A stretch of DNA of 64,000 nucleotides from Trichaptum fuscoviolaceum. Taxonomy: Eukaryota > Basidiomycota > Agaricomycetes > Hymenochaetales > Trichaptaceae. The translations under genes and the position numbers were made by a program. The notes below the pieces were generated by a model. The model was not told the DNA's origin and searched no databases. It worked only from the letters and a program-made list of their open reading frames with translations. This document shows, in pieces, positions 35,601 through 49,200 of the stretch. The stretch covers positions 2,232,001-2,296,000 of the forward strand of contig CAJSYZ010000011.1 of NCBI GenBank assembly GCA_910574455.1. Direction: 5' to 3'. The first letter of the stretch is position 1; every line of letters starts with the position of its first letter.

Positions 35601-37179
35601 AATTGAACAGTGTTTAGGACAGGCGAAATGATGATGATGTTGCATTGAGCGCTCCAAAGTACATTGTGCGTCCGAGAGTCGGCTGCGCTCCCCCTTTCTC
35701 TAATGCTAATTTCCTAGTTTTAGACAAGGTGTGAACAACGTTCCGAATAACCCGTAACTCTCACCGTTGCTGGCCTAACCACTTATGTCGGGTTTGGCCG
35801 AGGTATTGCAGTCCTCCGAGTCAGACCTCTACTTCATTCTCGTGTGCTGGGTGTTATGGTCGGTACCACAAGAAGCCCAGAATACATAAGCGATATAGAC
35901 CCTGACAGTGTCCTTCGTTCATCTACTGTCCAGCTGTCCGAGTCTACGAAGCCGTCCTTTGCGTCCTGCACACATACCAGGGCCGGATTGCTCGATTCCG
36001 CGATTGGCTACCGAGGTGGCACTTCATAGTTCATACCTTCGAAACTTACGCATAGTCCCTGTGGCGTACTTCAGGATCTATGCTGAGCCTCAGGCCTTCG
36101 GGCCGGAAGAAAGTGTTTGGGCTACCCACAAGTCCGTGACATGGTGGCAGTCTATACATCGCCGTGTTCCAGGACAGTCGAACAGAGCAAGAAACGCTGC
36201 AAGTCCACGATCGGCCCAGCTAGTACTTACACAGAACGCTATTCAGACGCAGCGCTCAATGCATTCTAAGATTAGATGGTAATCGAATGGACATTGTGGT
36301 ATGCAGGCACAGTCAGGCATTTCCTCCTTGTTGATCGTTGTGGTTGTCATTCGACCTAAACGCGTTTGAAACAAATTTTATATCGACACACTGGCATACT
36401 GACGCATCTATTTAGTCCGCGTCTTCTCAGTTGGCCGAAATTAATTACTTCCGCTCATCCTTGAGCATGCGCGTGCGTCTCGACTGTCTGTAAGCGGTAC
36501 TCGGCTGTGCTTCTCTCTCTGCTCGGTGTTCTTTCTTTACCTCCAACTTACCACTCCGACTCTTCCTCGTCCTTCGCTCAGGCACAGTATATCACGAGCC
36601 TCCAGCTCATGAATCCTCGGCGCTTCCTCTTCTTCATGTTGCGACTACTATCTCCTCATCCAACAATCGCCGTGAACGGATGTTACTTTGGGAAATTAAA
36701 GAAGTGAATGATTCATACCTCTCAGTTTCATCTTGATGAATTCATTGAGCTAATGCAACTAACTTTATTCGCTGCAGTGAAACTATGAGAACCATAGAAT
36801 TCTCACGCATTACTACAATCACCTGGGCATTGTCGTATCTGAGGCACCATCGCCACAGCATCATCTTCTAGTGGCTCTCGTGGACACAAGTCGCCTGAAC
36901 GTCCAAAAACCTTCTTGGTGAACCTTGTGAATGCTATCAAGTCTAATGATTCCTGCGTCCGATTTGTCTTACTTGATGCAACGTACTCAAGGTTTCTATT
37001 TCTCTGAGGAGCCATGCATTACTTCCATGGACAGATAACAGTCACGGTCGGAGACCTTAGATGTGGCAAACTCATGTGATTTATATCGCTGTTCGTGTAG
37101 CTTTTCAAGAAGATGCCCCACGAATGTACTGTGGTGATTTTCAAGTACACCTGGTCGAAGAAAACGGAGCCAAGAATGT

Positions 37180-37198
37180 CCCCCCCCCCCCCCCCCCC
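37180..37198. repeat. Poly-C tract
   Basis: Nineteen consecutive C residues. Such runs are prone to length error in sequencing and to slippage in the cell. Confidence 0.9.
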
Positions 37199-38255
37199 TT
37201 CGTAGCTGAGCAGAGCGCTACTTTCATTCTTGTCTTGATGGACCGCACGGATTGTAGCTGGACAGCTGAGGAGAAACAAGAATTCATTCTCTGCATTCCT
37301 GAAATGGAAGCTCGCTATGTGCATTTCCATCATCGTTAACTCTTTTCTTGCGTTTCAGATGTCGGCTTCATTTGGCGTCGCAAAAGGTGGATACACCGGC
37401 CGAGGTGGCCGGCACCCCGCGACCGCAGTCAAGCCTACCGATAGTCTATGGTTGCTTGCTTCCGCCCTTCATTCTTATGCATCTAACACACTCACTTGAG
37501 AGTGCTGGGTGTACCGAAGGCTTGGATAGCGAACGCGGAGGATCATGATTCACCTTCCAACTGTCCGATGACGAGCAATAGGTAAAGCAAGGCATGACTG
37601 AATATGAAGAACGGGTGGCTTCTCGGCTGTATAGGTTGACAAGTGTACCCGCGACTCTTAACGCGCTCTCATCACGTGCACCGAGAAAGTCACGGTCAGG
37701 TTGGCCGAACCCGACAACTTGAATTCCGATTTCGGTTCTCGCATCAAAACGTTCCAGACCAGGAACTTCCATCAGCAACGCCAGGAAAAATACTTGAAGA
37801 TCTCTGCCCTTTTCTGACGCAAAGAAGATACCATCTCGGATATCGTTTATCAGCCACAAACTTCGCAAAGCTCGCGTATCTTACAGCACTAATCTCGATC
37901 ATATGTACGCAATACATAGTGATTACCACCCTACTGCTCTAAGCGAATCAGTATACGGCACCCCACGCTCTAACCCACTCGAAAAGGGAAAGACACACCG
38001 TACCTTTGCAGGCGCGACCTTGCATATGAACTAGATGCTCATCAATCACACTACTTATCCATTTGAAGCCAAGTCTTCCCAATAGAATATGTCTTTCCAA
38101 TTGGATCTTCTTTGCCAATTTCTTCCATATCAACCCTGCCACCTCTACCTTTTTTTTCCCTTCGCTACATGTTTATTCACGTATTGGCCGTCCGGAAATT
38201 TAAGGACCTCTGTTGCGGAGACCGGCGTGCCCTGTGGTTTCCCTTTTACCCCGCA

Positions 38256-38273
38256 CGTCGCATTTGCTTTCGA
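38256..38273 (+). promoter_or_regulatory. Conserved upstream motif of DUF6534 gene 3
   Basis: CGTCGCATTTGCTTTCGA lies 107 bp before the start codon at 38381. It matches the motifs of copies 1 and 2. A second block, CATCCAACTTGCTTTTCTATCC (just downstream), is shared with copy 2 only. Confidence 0.5.
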
Positions 38274-38380
38274 CCAGGGCATTCCACAAGCTGCTTGTGA
38301 ACAGTTAGCTTACACTCATCCAACTTGCTTTTCTATCCCTACACAAGTCGCCATACGTACAGTGCAAGCCAGTAGACATC

Positions 38381-40267
38381 ATGTCGACCGCGACTGGATT
38401 GCCCGCTCTGGACAACACCGTGAGTTACGATTGTCTCTCAGTATTTTGGCTATAATAGCCAACAACGCCTTCGTTATTGGAATAGATGGGAGCATTGTAC
38501 CTGGGTGTTCTGTGAGTGCGGTTTTTGTTTTTTCTCAAGTCAAGTTCTAATGATTTTATGATAGTTTTGCCATGGCGTGAGTATCATTGACACATCGATC
38601 GTGCTTCCGATCTAACGAGAATCAGCCTGTGGGGAGCAGGAACCATCCAGATGTATTACTACTTCAACGTGTGTAACTCTATATGTTTACGCGTCCAGTG
38701 GATCATTACGATAATCTTGCTGTAGAGGTACTCGGACGATGACTGGCGCGTGAAGCTACTCGTCGTGATTGTATGGTGTCTGGACACGGTACACCAAGGA
38801 ATGATAAGCCATACGTGCTACGTCTACCTGATCACGAACTACTTCAACCCTCTCCACTTGAATACTGTTGTCAAGAGCATACTTGTGCGCGATTCCCTCT
38901 CTCCGATTCAATGTATATTATAAATACTGAATTATACGCATTGCACAGTATATGGTGATCGTGAGCGCTATCATATGCCTATTCGTCCAATGCTTCTTGG
39001 TTCTTCGCGTGTGGAAGTGTAAGTCCTTTTCTCTTTTTCTCACTCTGCTCCCGTCGGGGATTGCGCATATAACTAACTTTTCTCTCTGTCTCCGGTGTCC
39101 ATCTTTCCGAGCAGTGAGCCACAAGAGCATCCCGACGGTGACCATTCTCATGCTCCTCGTTATTGGCGAATTTGTATCTGTCCTGAGTGAGTTTTGCTCC
39201 GTAGATCACATCTGGTTCAACCACTGATTGAATGTTCGCCTCTAATCTTACCTCCTTACAAACAGTCTACTTTGTGAAAGCGTGAGTCCCACCCAATTCC
39301 TCATATTTTCCTCAGAGCTCACTCATGTGCCATTCACTTCATTCCAACTTCTTGTATAATGATTTATGGCCCCCTTAAAATTGCGCAGCTCTGAGTTCAC
39401 GTTATTCTCCGAAGTGCCTAAGATTGCGAATGTCTCGCGTTCAATCAACGTACTTGGCGTTGCGTCAGACGTTGCCATTGCAGTTACCCTCATCTTCCTC
39501 CTTCAACGCTCGCGCACGGGCTTCAAGCGCTCGGAGACTATCATCAACCGCCTTATCCTCTTCACTATTAACACTGGCTTGTTAACGAGCATGTGTGCCA
39601 TTATGTCTTTGATCTCGGTAAGTGCTTTTTTTTGCTTCAAAGGCTTGAACTCCCGAGGGAGATTAAAGGTTCGCAAACTGACCTATTTTGTCTTTTGTGT
39701 AGATTACCGTCTGGCCAGCCACTTTCATCTATATCACATTCTTCCTTTGTCTCAGCAAGCGTACGTCGCCCTTCAGAGGATCAAAGACAGTTTAGGGCTG
39801 TACTTAACACCGTCCAACTTTACAGTCTACACCAATACGCTCTTCGCAACCCTCAACGCGCGTAAGAGCTTGGTCGGTGGCATGCCCGATGATACTGATA
39901 ACAACCACACCGGCTCGGTCTCGATGAACCGTATTCGCCCTCGTGCAACGGAAATTGAGCCACAGTCGGGTAGCAGGGTAAGTTAATCCTCTGTCCAACG
40001 ATTTCTGACGGGCCTGATTAGTTGCGCTTTTGTCTCATTAGACATTGAATGAGCGCATGCTCCAGATCAAGGTGAATACCGAGACGACGAACTTCAGCGA
40101 CGCGAAGGTGAGCCAAAGAAAGCTTGGAAGAAAGAAACTTCTATTGACAGTGCTTCGTCACTACATAGTACCCAAAACAGTCCAAAGTCCCGCAAGCTTC
40201 AGACAGTGACACTGATGTGGCTTCGTACCCTTACGACCAGAAGGGCGGAAATTTCATTGAAGCTTAG
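38381..40267 (+). CDS. DUF6534 multi-pass membrane protein, copy 3
   Basis: The start gives MSTATGLPALDNT. The exon pattern matches copies 1 and 2, with the 12-nt micro-exon at 38565-38576. Segments seen are LWGAGTIQMYYYFN, SDDDWRVKLLVVIVWCLDTV, IPTVTILMLLVIGEFVSVLS, the DUF6534 core LIFLLQRSRTGFKRSETIIN with RLILFTINTGLLTS, ITVWPATFIYITFFLCLSK, and NTLFATLNARKS. The tail ends ASYPYDQKGGNFIEA, with the stop at 40265-40267, almost the same as copy 2. Seven membrane spans are likely and no break was found. Function of the family is unknown. It stands alone between two gene-poor tracts. Confidence 0.88.
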
Positions 40268-43200
40268 AAACTAACCTTTCTTCTTCCTCCTTTCTCATTT
40301 CAACCGTTGCATCTTCCTCAACGTGACCTTCACCCAAAAGCGGGAACCACCTACATTTTCCGGTAGGTTGTATATGTACTGTTGTATGTATATCCGTGAG
40401 GTATGCGCCTTGCGAAAACATGCAACCTTATGCACACAATACACACTTGTCGCACACTCTTCGTATACCATCATCATCATCAACTATCTAGTCATATGGT
40501 TATGATGGTTGACGGAATCTTGTTTTCATTTCTGGATAGATTTGTTAGAAAACTTGTTATCTTCATGGATTGTTCAAATAGATCAACGTTCAACATTCAC
40601 TAACAACACATTCCTCTCCGCTCGTTTTATTTCTTCCAGAATGTGCTTGGCATCAACCATTGTGGCGCATTTTTTCGTACCTTACTTTCAGTCCCAAGAT
40701 TTCAATAAGATTGTCGTTATGTATAACTCTCGCTCCCCTTTTCCATAACTTTCGACCGATGAGATCTAGCGAACGAGATCTCTGAATGAACTCAAATTCA
40801 AACGCCACATGTCGAGTCGAAATCGTGATCAGGACGGTTGAGAGGACGGTTGCTTGTACGACGACTTGAAGCCGAGCCTGCACTGGGGTTGCATGCGGTT
40901 GCAAGATCTACATGACTGCTCTGCTCATCCAGTTGTTCCGTATCATCATATATTCAGATAGACTCGGAACAGTCATAACATTCGCCAACAGAACAAATAA
41001 GCGGAATCCAGATCTATTAAACTGTTAATCTGATCTGCACCTCGACGGAATACAGTTTCCCCGTTGCGCCATTATATCCCGGTATTCCGGAGAACATGGC
41101 TTGAACACATCATGATAGTCGAAGGGTACCCTCACCAGGTGACCGATAAGATCTACTAGTAGAACAGCATGAAGAGGGGTTCAATTTCTTTTTATTAGAC
41201 GAGGCCCTTCTTTCACGCAATGCTTAGTACCCGATATAAAACTGCGTATGTACGAGCTTGTGAAAGCCGAAGATATGGAATTCCATGCATAAAAGCGAAT
41301 CTTCACATTGCAGGGTGGATGCAGGATGATGTATCTTCATGGCCTGTGGACTCGAATGAGCATCGATAATTGGATTTGAAGAGATCAATTTCCACCGGAT
41401 TGACAGCATGGCATTCAACGAACGCCAAGAAGACAGCTGTATCTGGACCTAAAGTACCGATTATGATGTCCAAAGATGGTGTTAAGATCAAAAGCCCGCG
41501 AGTTACGATCTCTTAGCTGACAGTGTTTTCCGGTATGTAGGACAAAGCCACGAAATCTTGAATGGTATTACACATGCCCCTTCAGGAGCACTCACTGGCA
41601 AGATATTTGACTGTCAATTGGCGACGTGAAGTGAAGGAAGGGCGCGCAACTGCTGCCAACCGAATAAAGTATGGTCCAATTTCCTGAAGAAAGGATGTCT
41701 GGCAAATTGACTCCAAATATTAATGAACATAAGCACCTGTCTTACACTGTACTAAGAGTAACAGAAAACCACTAGTTTGCGTTCGGGTGCGATGGTCTGT
41801 GTTAAAACGCGCACGGCAGTCATCCTGGATAAAATTAAAGTATCATTGGAGCAATGACAAGAGAAGCCTAATGACAGCAGGGAGTAGGAATCGCAAAGTC
41901 CGAGCTGAGTGGCTTGGGGCACTTACGTGTGGGCCTGTAGCGCATTGCGCTATGATCCCCTCTCGATCTACCATTCATCGGCCAAAGAGGTTCGCGACGA
42001 AAGGAATGATATGCCACTAAAGTCCGTAACAGTGCCTAACCCCGTTGAGTGTACTTCTTGCTCGACTGCGAGGACCATGGTCAAAATACTGTGAAGACAA
42101 TGCCGGCCAGACACCATGACAAGTCAGGCCTTCGTGTCATTTCGACTAATCGACGTCGATATAGCTGTAAGCAACTTAGCGCCGAAAGAAAATGTTCGTA
42201 GATAGTGTGTCCACTGTCTATAAGTGTGCCAGCCAGTGAGCCCGGAAATCGGAGCAAGTAGGGGATTCTTGGACAACTCCTAACATGTTTTTCGTGCCTT
42301 CGCGTTTAGTTGAGTGGGTGGGCGTGACCCTTTTTGTCGTCGTAGAGGCCCAGGAGGGCTTAAGCAGAGACTACGTAGGCACTGATACTGTCAAAGCAAT
42401 GGTAGCCGAGAGAAAACAAGAAGAGGGGCTGTATGGCTTGGAAGTGTGTTGGGACGCAAGCCGGATTAGATGCATCCTAGCCATCGATGTAGTAGCGTAG
42501 TGAGAGTAGCTGTTGCTTGAATGAAGCGTGGTAACCATTCTCGCAACCGGAAGCACTTAGATTGTACACCCAGAGTAAGTGTTTGAAAGAAGGAAATCAT
42601 ATCAGTAACGACTCTGGTGAGGGGTACACTCAAGTTTCCACTCACACCTAATAGCATGCATCAAGGAAATCATCAGGCAGATATCAAGGAAGCGATGGAG
42701 CCGCGATATGTTCGTCGTGGAGAAGGCCTGAGTAACGACGATACGAACGCCTAATGAGAAGAGAAGTCAATGATTCCAGGCATCAGGAGGCGAAACCGCA
42801 ATCTACAAAATAGTGAACGGCGGCGAGCTTGATGTCGAAGAAATGGAAGAGAAAGCGCCGAAGAAGCGGCCAGAATCCAAGAGATTGTTCGTGCTACCAG
42901 GAAAGATGGGTGGGGGGAAGCCCCTCGAGTTCTTCGTCCCTAGAACAATCGCTCGAATCAATTGCTTACCATGACGGCTGACAAGCATCTGGATCGTGAG
43001 CTTGAAGTCACATTGCGACCATCGGTCTTAGCCAGGCTTCGAAGCGTAAGAGTACGCGAACGAAATCAAAAGAAGCCTATGAGTGTCGGACTCACACGAA
43101 TGACGCCGTCTATAATTTTGCGTATGACCTGAGGGTTGAAAGCATCACGGTTCGAAACTGCGAGTCATGATGGTGCTATGGGATGGATGGGGAAGATTTC

Positions 43201-46200
43201 ATCGCATTTGTGGGGCTGCGAAGAACTTTGTCGGGACCAAGTTGTGATATCGATGTCAAGCGGCTACAGAAGGGTGATGATAAATCTGTGCTAAACGCAA
43301 GCGAAATCTCCTTAACGATACTAGAAATCTTGTCCGTAAGCAGCTTTTAGTTGTCATATGTAGAAGGGCCTCCAAGCGACTCACCGACAGCTCGAAGAGA
43401 AAATAGATCTCTCGGTTTTGAGCGCCATCGCGCGTTTCAGTTCACAAACCCACCACTGAGCTTTGATAGAAAGGGCAAGTGCCACACAAGGGGCAAAGTT
43501 ATGCCTGAGTTTGAGGTAGGCCTGCTGACCTACCCCTCACTAAGTGTTTATTTCCAAGAGGAACGGAAAGATCTGATCTGAATTTAGCCAACTTTGTGTA
43601 TGTATGTTGACGGTCCGAGTCGCGTATGTCGCCGCGAAGGGCGAAGGCTGCAATGTTGCGCGAATACTTCTCTCGTTCCGCGGCCCGATTGTTGTATTCA
43701 ATGGGAACAAGTCCAGGTGATTATTGGACCAGGACCTTGGATATTGCACCCTCCTTGACATGCCAGAAAACAGATGTATGGGTGTTCGGAGTCAGACGGC
43801 GATGCTGATAAGGAGTCAAAAAGGATTTGATCATCGAAGTAACCAATATGGTTCAATGTTAAGAACTGAAGCTGGATGGCGGGTATTAACCGCCTCGGTT
43901 CCTCCATCTGATCATGAAACAAACATGTCGAATTCCTGCGCTGATAGGCGTGGGATACGACACCACACTCCATCGTTGAGATGTATGTCGCAAGACACTT
44001 CATGCAGAGGTGAGCGAAAATCAAGAACTGAATTCGTAGGAGTGCTAGAGGATCTTGCATATAAGGGCCTATGGAAAGGAAAGCACCACCAAAAGCGAAT
44101 CTGCATATGAATTAGGTTTATGAGATCGTGAAACGTTGATGGGTAAAAGGTGCTTCATAAGCACTAACTTTCATGCCACCTTGTAGTGATGTAGGGGGAT
44201 GTTGCTTGAAGAATTCGGAGTCCGATCGGAGGGTTTGAAAGCCGATCAGGCATTGCAGCTGAAGGGGTAGTAAGGAGTAATGGAAGTTCTGGACCGATCC
44301 TGATAGACAATGCTATCACAATACGCGCTGTATAATGCCTCTAATTTGATGATCGTGCAGCGAGAAAGTCGGACTTTGCGGAACTTATCGATAGGCCGAT
44401 TGGCAGGAGAAACCATATCTGTGCAACTAAGAGCAATATAGTTTACAGCGGAAACTCGGAGGAGGACTTTGCCGTTTCAGAGTGGAGTGTTAGCGTCGAC
44501 AGCCGCGTGAGTACAAGGTATTGCAGAGGGGCCGAGATCGAAGGGGACTAGCGGAATTACGGTCCGAGTTGTCTCTGAGTGTTGCCTAATTTCTTCCGTG
44601 TTCGAGCTGATGCTGTATGTCTGTAGGCGCAAAGCTTGGGTTTCGATCGAGAAGGAAAACAAAGGTGACACTCACCATCTGATACTGGAACTATTGTTGC
44701 GAAGCCGCGCCAATCGTAAGCTCATGAAACACGAAAGGCTCCTTTGCATCATCGTGCTGTTTGAGTGGCGTATGAGTATAGAAGATGGGGTAACCCCTTT
44801 CAACACGACACAAAAGTATCGTGCCAAATGTATACATCGAAGCTCCTGTCTAGGACATGTGAGGTCAAGTTCCACAGTCTCGTCAAAAGAGAACAATTGA
44901 GTTCATACCGACGATGCTTTCTTCGCTTGGTTTTTGTCAAATTATATCGGCACGTCATACGTTTTCTAAGAATGGACCATGAGTTTCGATCATAGGACAT
45001 CTAGTAGGTTCAAACGTAGCATTAGCACATACATAAGTTTTCGAAATGCATTGTGGGTCTGCTGTCTTGTGATGCATCAAATTTCTCCGCCCTCGTTATA
45101 AGAGATTTTCGAAGCGAGGTGGAAGCGAATGACACCATGCAGCTGGCTCGTAGGTGTGTTGGTCCGAACATCCGAGTTAAGTTCGATCAGGCCGCTTGAG
45201 ATATTACATTGTACTGGACACAGTTGACAGTTTGCAGAAAAGTGCGTAAGACAGCCAGAGTCAGAGTTCAAACTTTGTTGGAAAAAATGACTATGTTCCA
45301 GTACGCTCGGCAGATTTGCAGGAATGGACCCAGTCAGACGGCTGCTTAGACGAGCCTAGAGTCTTGCGAAACGAAGCCTTGGGATGAAGCAGCACTGAAG
45401 CCGAGCAAACATTAAGTTCTCTGCTCGAGTTGGCATTAACAAGAATGATGGATGAATGAAGTGAAAAGAAAGGTAAATTGCTTGCAAAACATAGCGTTAC
45501 AGATGCACGTGCCAAAGTGGACAAATAACCCAAAATAGGAAGATGATCCGGCTATTGCCGAGCGCCAATCCTCTCAATTAAGTTGCCGATGATAGAATGA
45601 TTTGTTTTGGACGACTATAAGCCCTCCAGTCCCCTGCGCTATGTAGTCAAGCATCTGTATAAAGCTGTATTAAGTGAGGTGTCTACATATACTAGGCCTC
45701 GATCTCACTGAAACATGTTTTCTTCGTCGAATAGTAGTGTGCCGGTCAATCTCCCTGACGGGCGTGATTGTGTACCATACATCATGACCGCAACCGTTGC
45801 AACTTCTTCTCTACTCTCTGAGTGTTTCTGTTTCTTAAATTGGCTATAGTATTGCTGAGCTTACTTGCTGTCGAACACGAGTTATAGGAATGTCATATCG
45901 CATCTACATGTACACGTGGAAAAGACACAGCTTGATCCATAACATCTGATTTTCAGGCACTGCCCAGCATTCACATCTTACAATTGAATAATATTGCTTT
46001 GGTAAACGCAAGTCGTAACTGCAGTACCCGGGAGAGCTGCTGTAGATGCCTGAGTTGAAGTATCTCGCTACTTCAGTCGGTGGTACAAAGCAATGTATAC
46101 ATATTAGCCCAAACAAATGATAACGGAGTGCCTACTAGTAGAACGAGGATTGATCTTCTACTTATGATTTGCACGCTTTTCTCCTCGTATCGGGACATCC

Positions 46201-49200
46201 CGATGAGCTCACTGATCTCCGAGCTCCGATGTATACCCCGCAATTGATGAATACTGACTCCCGAATCCCCTTACCGGACTGGGACAGTGATCCTCCGAAT
46301 GTGCTCACGATGCTACGGTCTATGAAAATGAGTGCGAAGGTATTCCCCGTTTTCCTGTCCTAGCGTAGCTCTCCGGGAAGTGTGGAACATGCCTGAAAGT
46401 TATCGTAGATATCATATTTGCTGTGAGAGCGCGTGCCAGGATCCTCAGGGGAGCGCCACAGATACTCGCCGTGAAGTAAGCTCCGGTTCCGGCGCTAGAT
46501 AGATATAGAGTACTGTATACTGTAAAGGTTATTGCATGTTCATCGTGGTTCGATGAGTTTCCTATACTATTTGTTAGCAAATTGGGAGGCATCACAATTC
46601 AAGATACTATCAAAGACCCACACGATATAAGTGAACAATTTGCAATTCAAGCCAGGAAGAAATCTGCCTCCATCGTTTCGCCCTCAGGCTGGCTTTGGGA
46701 TGCGTGGATGCTCCTGAGGTCGATACCGATGTAAGACTTATCTTCATTATAAATATACCCGGCCTTGAATGGCCGAGTAAGAAGCTCTAGCTAACTAATC
46801 TTAAGCGCGGATGAGCGTGAATTAATTCATTTCCAATGTATATGTATTCGCGACAGGCAGAGGAGAACGAAGTAAGTAAATAAGATGACTTGCGCTTACA
46901 GCTCCTCGGTTTTTGCATGGCCCCTCAGGGTAGTATTGTCACCACCGATCATCAAAGGATAGCAGGAAACCCAATCCGCTTTCATGCCTATGCTTGACTA
47001 TAACCTCCGAGCCTTGCCTTCAATGAAGGGAAAGAGCGTGAAAAACGATTGCATGGAGGAACCCAAATTTGCTTGCGAATCTCCATGGACCGGACAAGTG
47101 CAATTTTCATTACCCATCCTTCGAGATACTTCCCTGCAAAAGTAGACTTCGTACTCCCATGGCTACGTCTATGGTCCGAGGATGCATGTACTGTAGCTGT
47201 ACAGCATCGAGCGCGCAATATGAGACAGACATACTTCTGTACCTTCTTCGCCGCTTTATGAGCTTTTTTATGAGCGCACCCACACAAATGAATGATAAAG
47301 AGTAAGTAATGAATGATAGTTTGTGTGTAAATGCGACATCGTTGGGCCACTGAACCAGAATAGACACCGCAAATTGCCGACAATCCCGGCATTTCGGCAT
47401 TTGTTGTCAGATGCAGGTTCACAAATGAGCTTCGCCATCTTCTCTCATATCTCTCTTACACGGCGCCAAATAAGCTCTTACCTACTTTCTTGTGAATTGT
47501 ATACTCCCTACATGCCCGTGTGCTGAAAGTCTAAGACATACTGACAAGGAATGCCGGGCCCGGACATGCCATATCGCGACGACCAAACCAAATCTCCATC
47601 AATGCACTTCTGTGTTCGTGCTGCGGGCCCAGGAGAACAGTCAGATAGGAGTTAACTAAGCGACTCCGCCTAGTCGACTGACTTCCCGAGCCCCGAACGT
47701 CCGAGGTTTGCATCGTTTAGCGTACAATATGGCGAAATCTGGGACCTCTGGGGATCAGGATATCGTTAGGATGGAGGTTATTTGGCTATCTACGGACGAG
47801 TGTACGTGTGTCAGACATCGGGCGCATCGTTGATATGAAAGCCGCCGTCTCGTCATCAGGGCCGAGTTTACAGGCGTGGGCGTGGGTGTGGGGTGTACCT
47901 TTAGGTGTGGGGAAGGATTGGAATGACCTGGATAACGAGAAGTCGTTCATGCATAAGCGAGTGTGGAGATGTTGGCCATGCGAAAAGAAAGAAGAGGCGC
48001 CAGAGCAAGCAAAGCGGGAGAAACTGGACAAGATTAAGCCATAGATGGAGATGGATGCTTTCAAGGTAAGCTTTGTCGCCGTCCCTTCTTATTCTTTACT
48101 CTTGGAATGCTGTAATTAACAGTTGACTTTCCCAAGCCATAAGCACAATAGACATACCATGCCCCTGACCCATGCTTCTTCGAAAACAAGCAAGGTTATG
48201 AGGCGCTTGTCGGCTCACGATAGGTTATCTATTCCCCAGTGCAAGTCGCAGCGGTTCAAAGCCTTTTGGAGAGGATCTTGAAGGGAAAGGGAGGAGGACT
48301 GCAAAATTTGCATCTTATCGACGACGGCAGGACACGAGGCCTCGTTGATCGCCCGCGAAGCTAACTGCGATATTCTTCACAACCCTGCACTTGCCAGCAT
48401 ACCGAATTGATAAATCCAAAACGGCATGCAGCATGTTCACGCGTTCAGTTCGCTTGGCTAGGAGCATCGCTAGTCGTTAGCCGAGACGTTCCTTACCGCC
48501 ATCCCCGTCATCTTGCACGCATCCCCGACCACCTCTCCGCGTCCAGCCCGGGAACATGCATTTACAAGCATATAACCAAAGCGACGAAGTGCCGCCTTTG
48601 CGGTCCTTTGGAGCTCATCTCACAGCAAGCTTCGAGGCCAACGTGCCTTGTCTTCGCCTTCGACGGCGTCTCCGCGCCCTCCGAACCGCTGATCTTGTTG
48701 ATCTCCACGGCGAACCCGTCGAACCCCACGAACGAAGGAACTCGCGAACTTACGAACGCAAGAACCCGCGAAGTGTGAGCTACCTGTTTTTCACTTTCCC
48801 GTTTACACTCCCGCGCGAAAGAACCCTGCATATCGAGTATGCAAACTGTATTCTGCTACGCGAAAAGGGCATTCAGTGCTTCGATATGGATAGACCTATA
48901 CCACTCTTTTCTCACCCATATCTCGTATCTCCTTCGTGTCTTTCCTACGAGTCTCTTTCATTTCCTATTTTTATCGTGAGTCAAAGGGGCAAGAATAAAT
49001 GCATTAGTAGTTTGACTTCCCCCGGTTTTGCACTTGCTAATTTTATACCCGAAATAGACTCTACTATAGTAAGTACCTCAAAGGTATCCGAGACCTCCAC
49101 GCCTGTGGTTCGTGAACTCCGCGCCGTACCCGCATCCTCGACCATCCTGCTTAACCTTACTGCAAGCCTACAAGTATTCTGTGCCTCGTCGCGCATCAAG

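Larger units (their letters stand above)
29692..38380. other. Large gene-free tract
   Basis: 8.7 kb without a supported gene. The first few hundred bases are the P450 5' flank. Open frames here are short, overlap on both strands and show no conserved motif. The section from about 31,500 to 34,200 is comparatively GC-rich and may be a decayed repeat, but I find no reverse transcriptase, integrase or transposase motif. A run of 19 C is at 37180-37198. The last 200 bp is the promoter of DUF6534 copy 3. Confidence 0.4.

Noticed and set aside
43148..43158. GGTTCGAAACT, resembling a tRNA B-box
   Set aside because: No A-box at a suitable distance and no cloverleaf could be drawn; no tRNA is called in the window.
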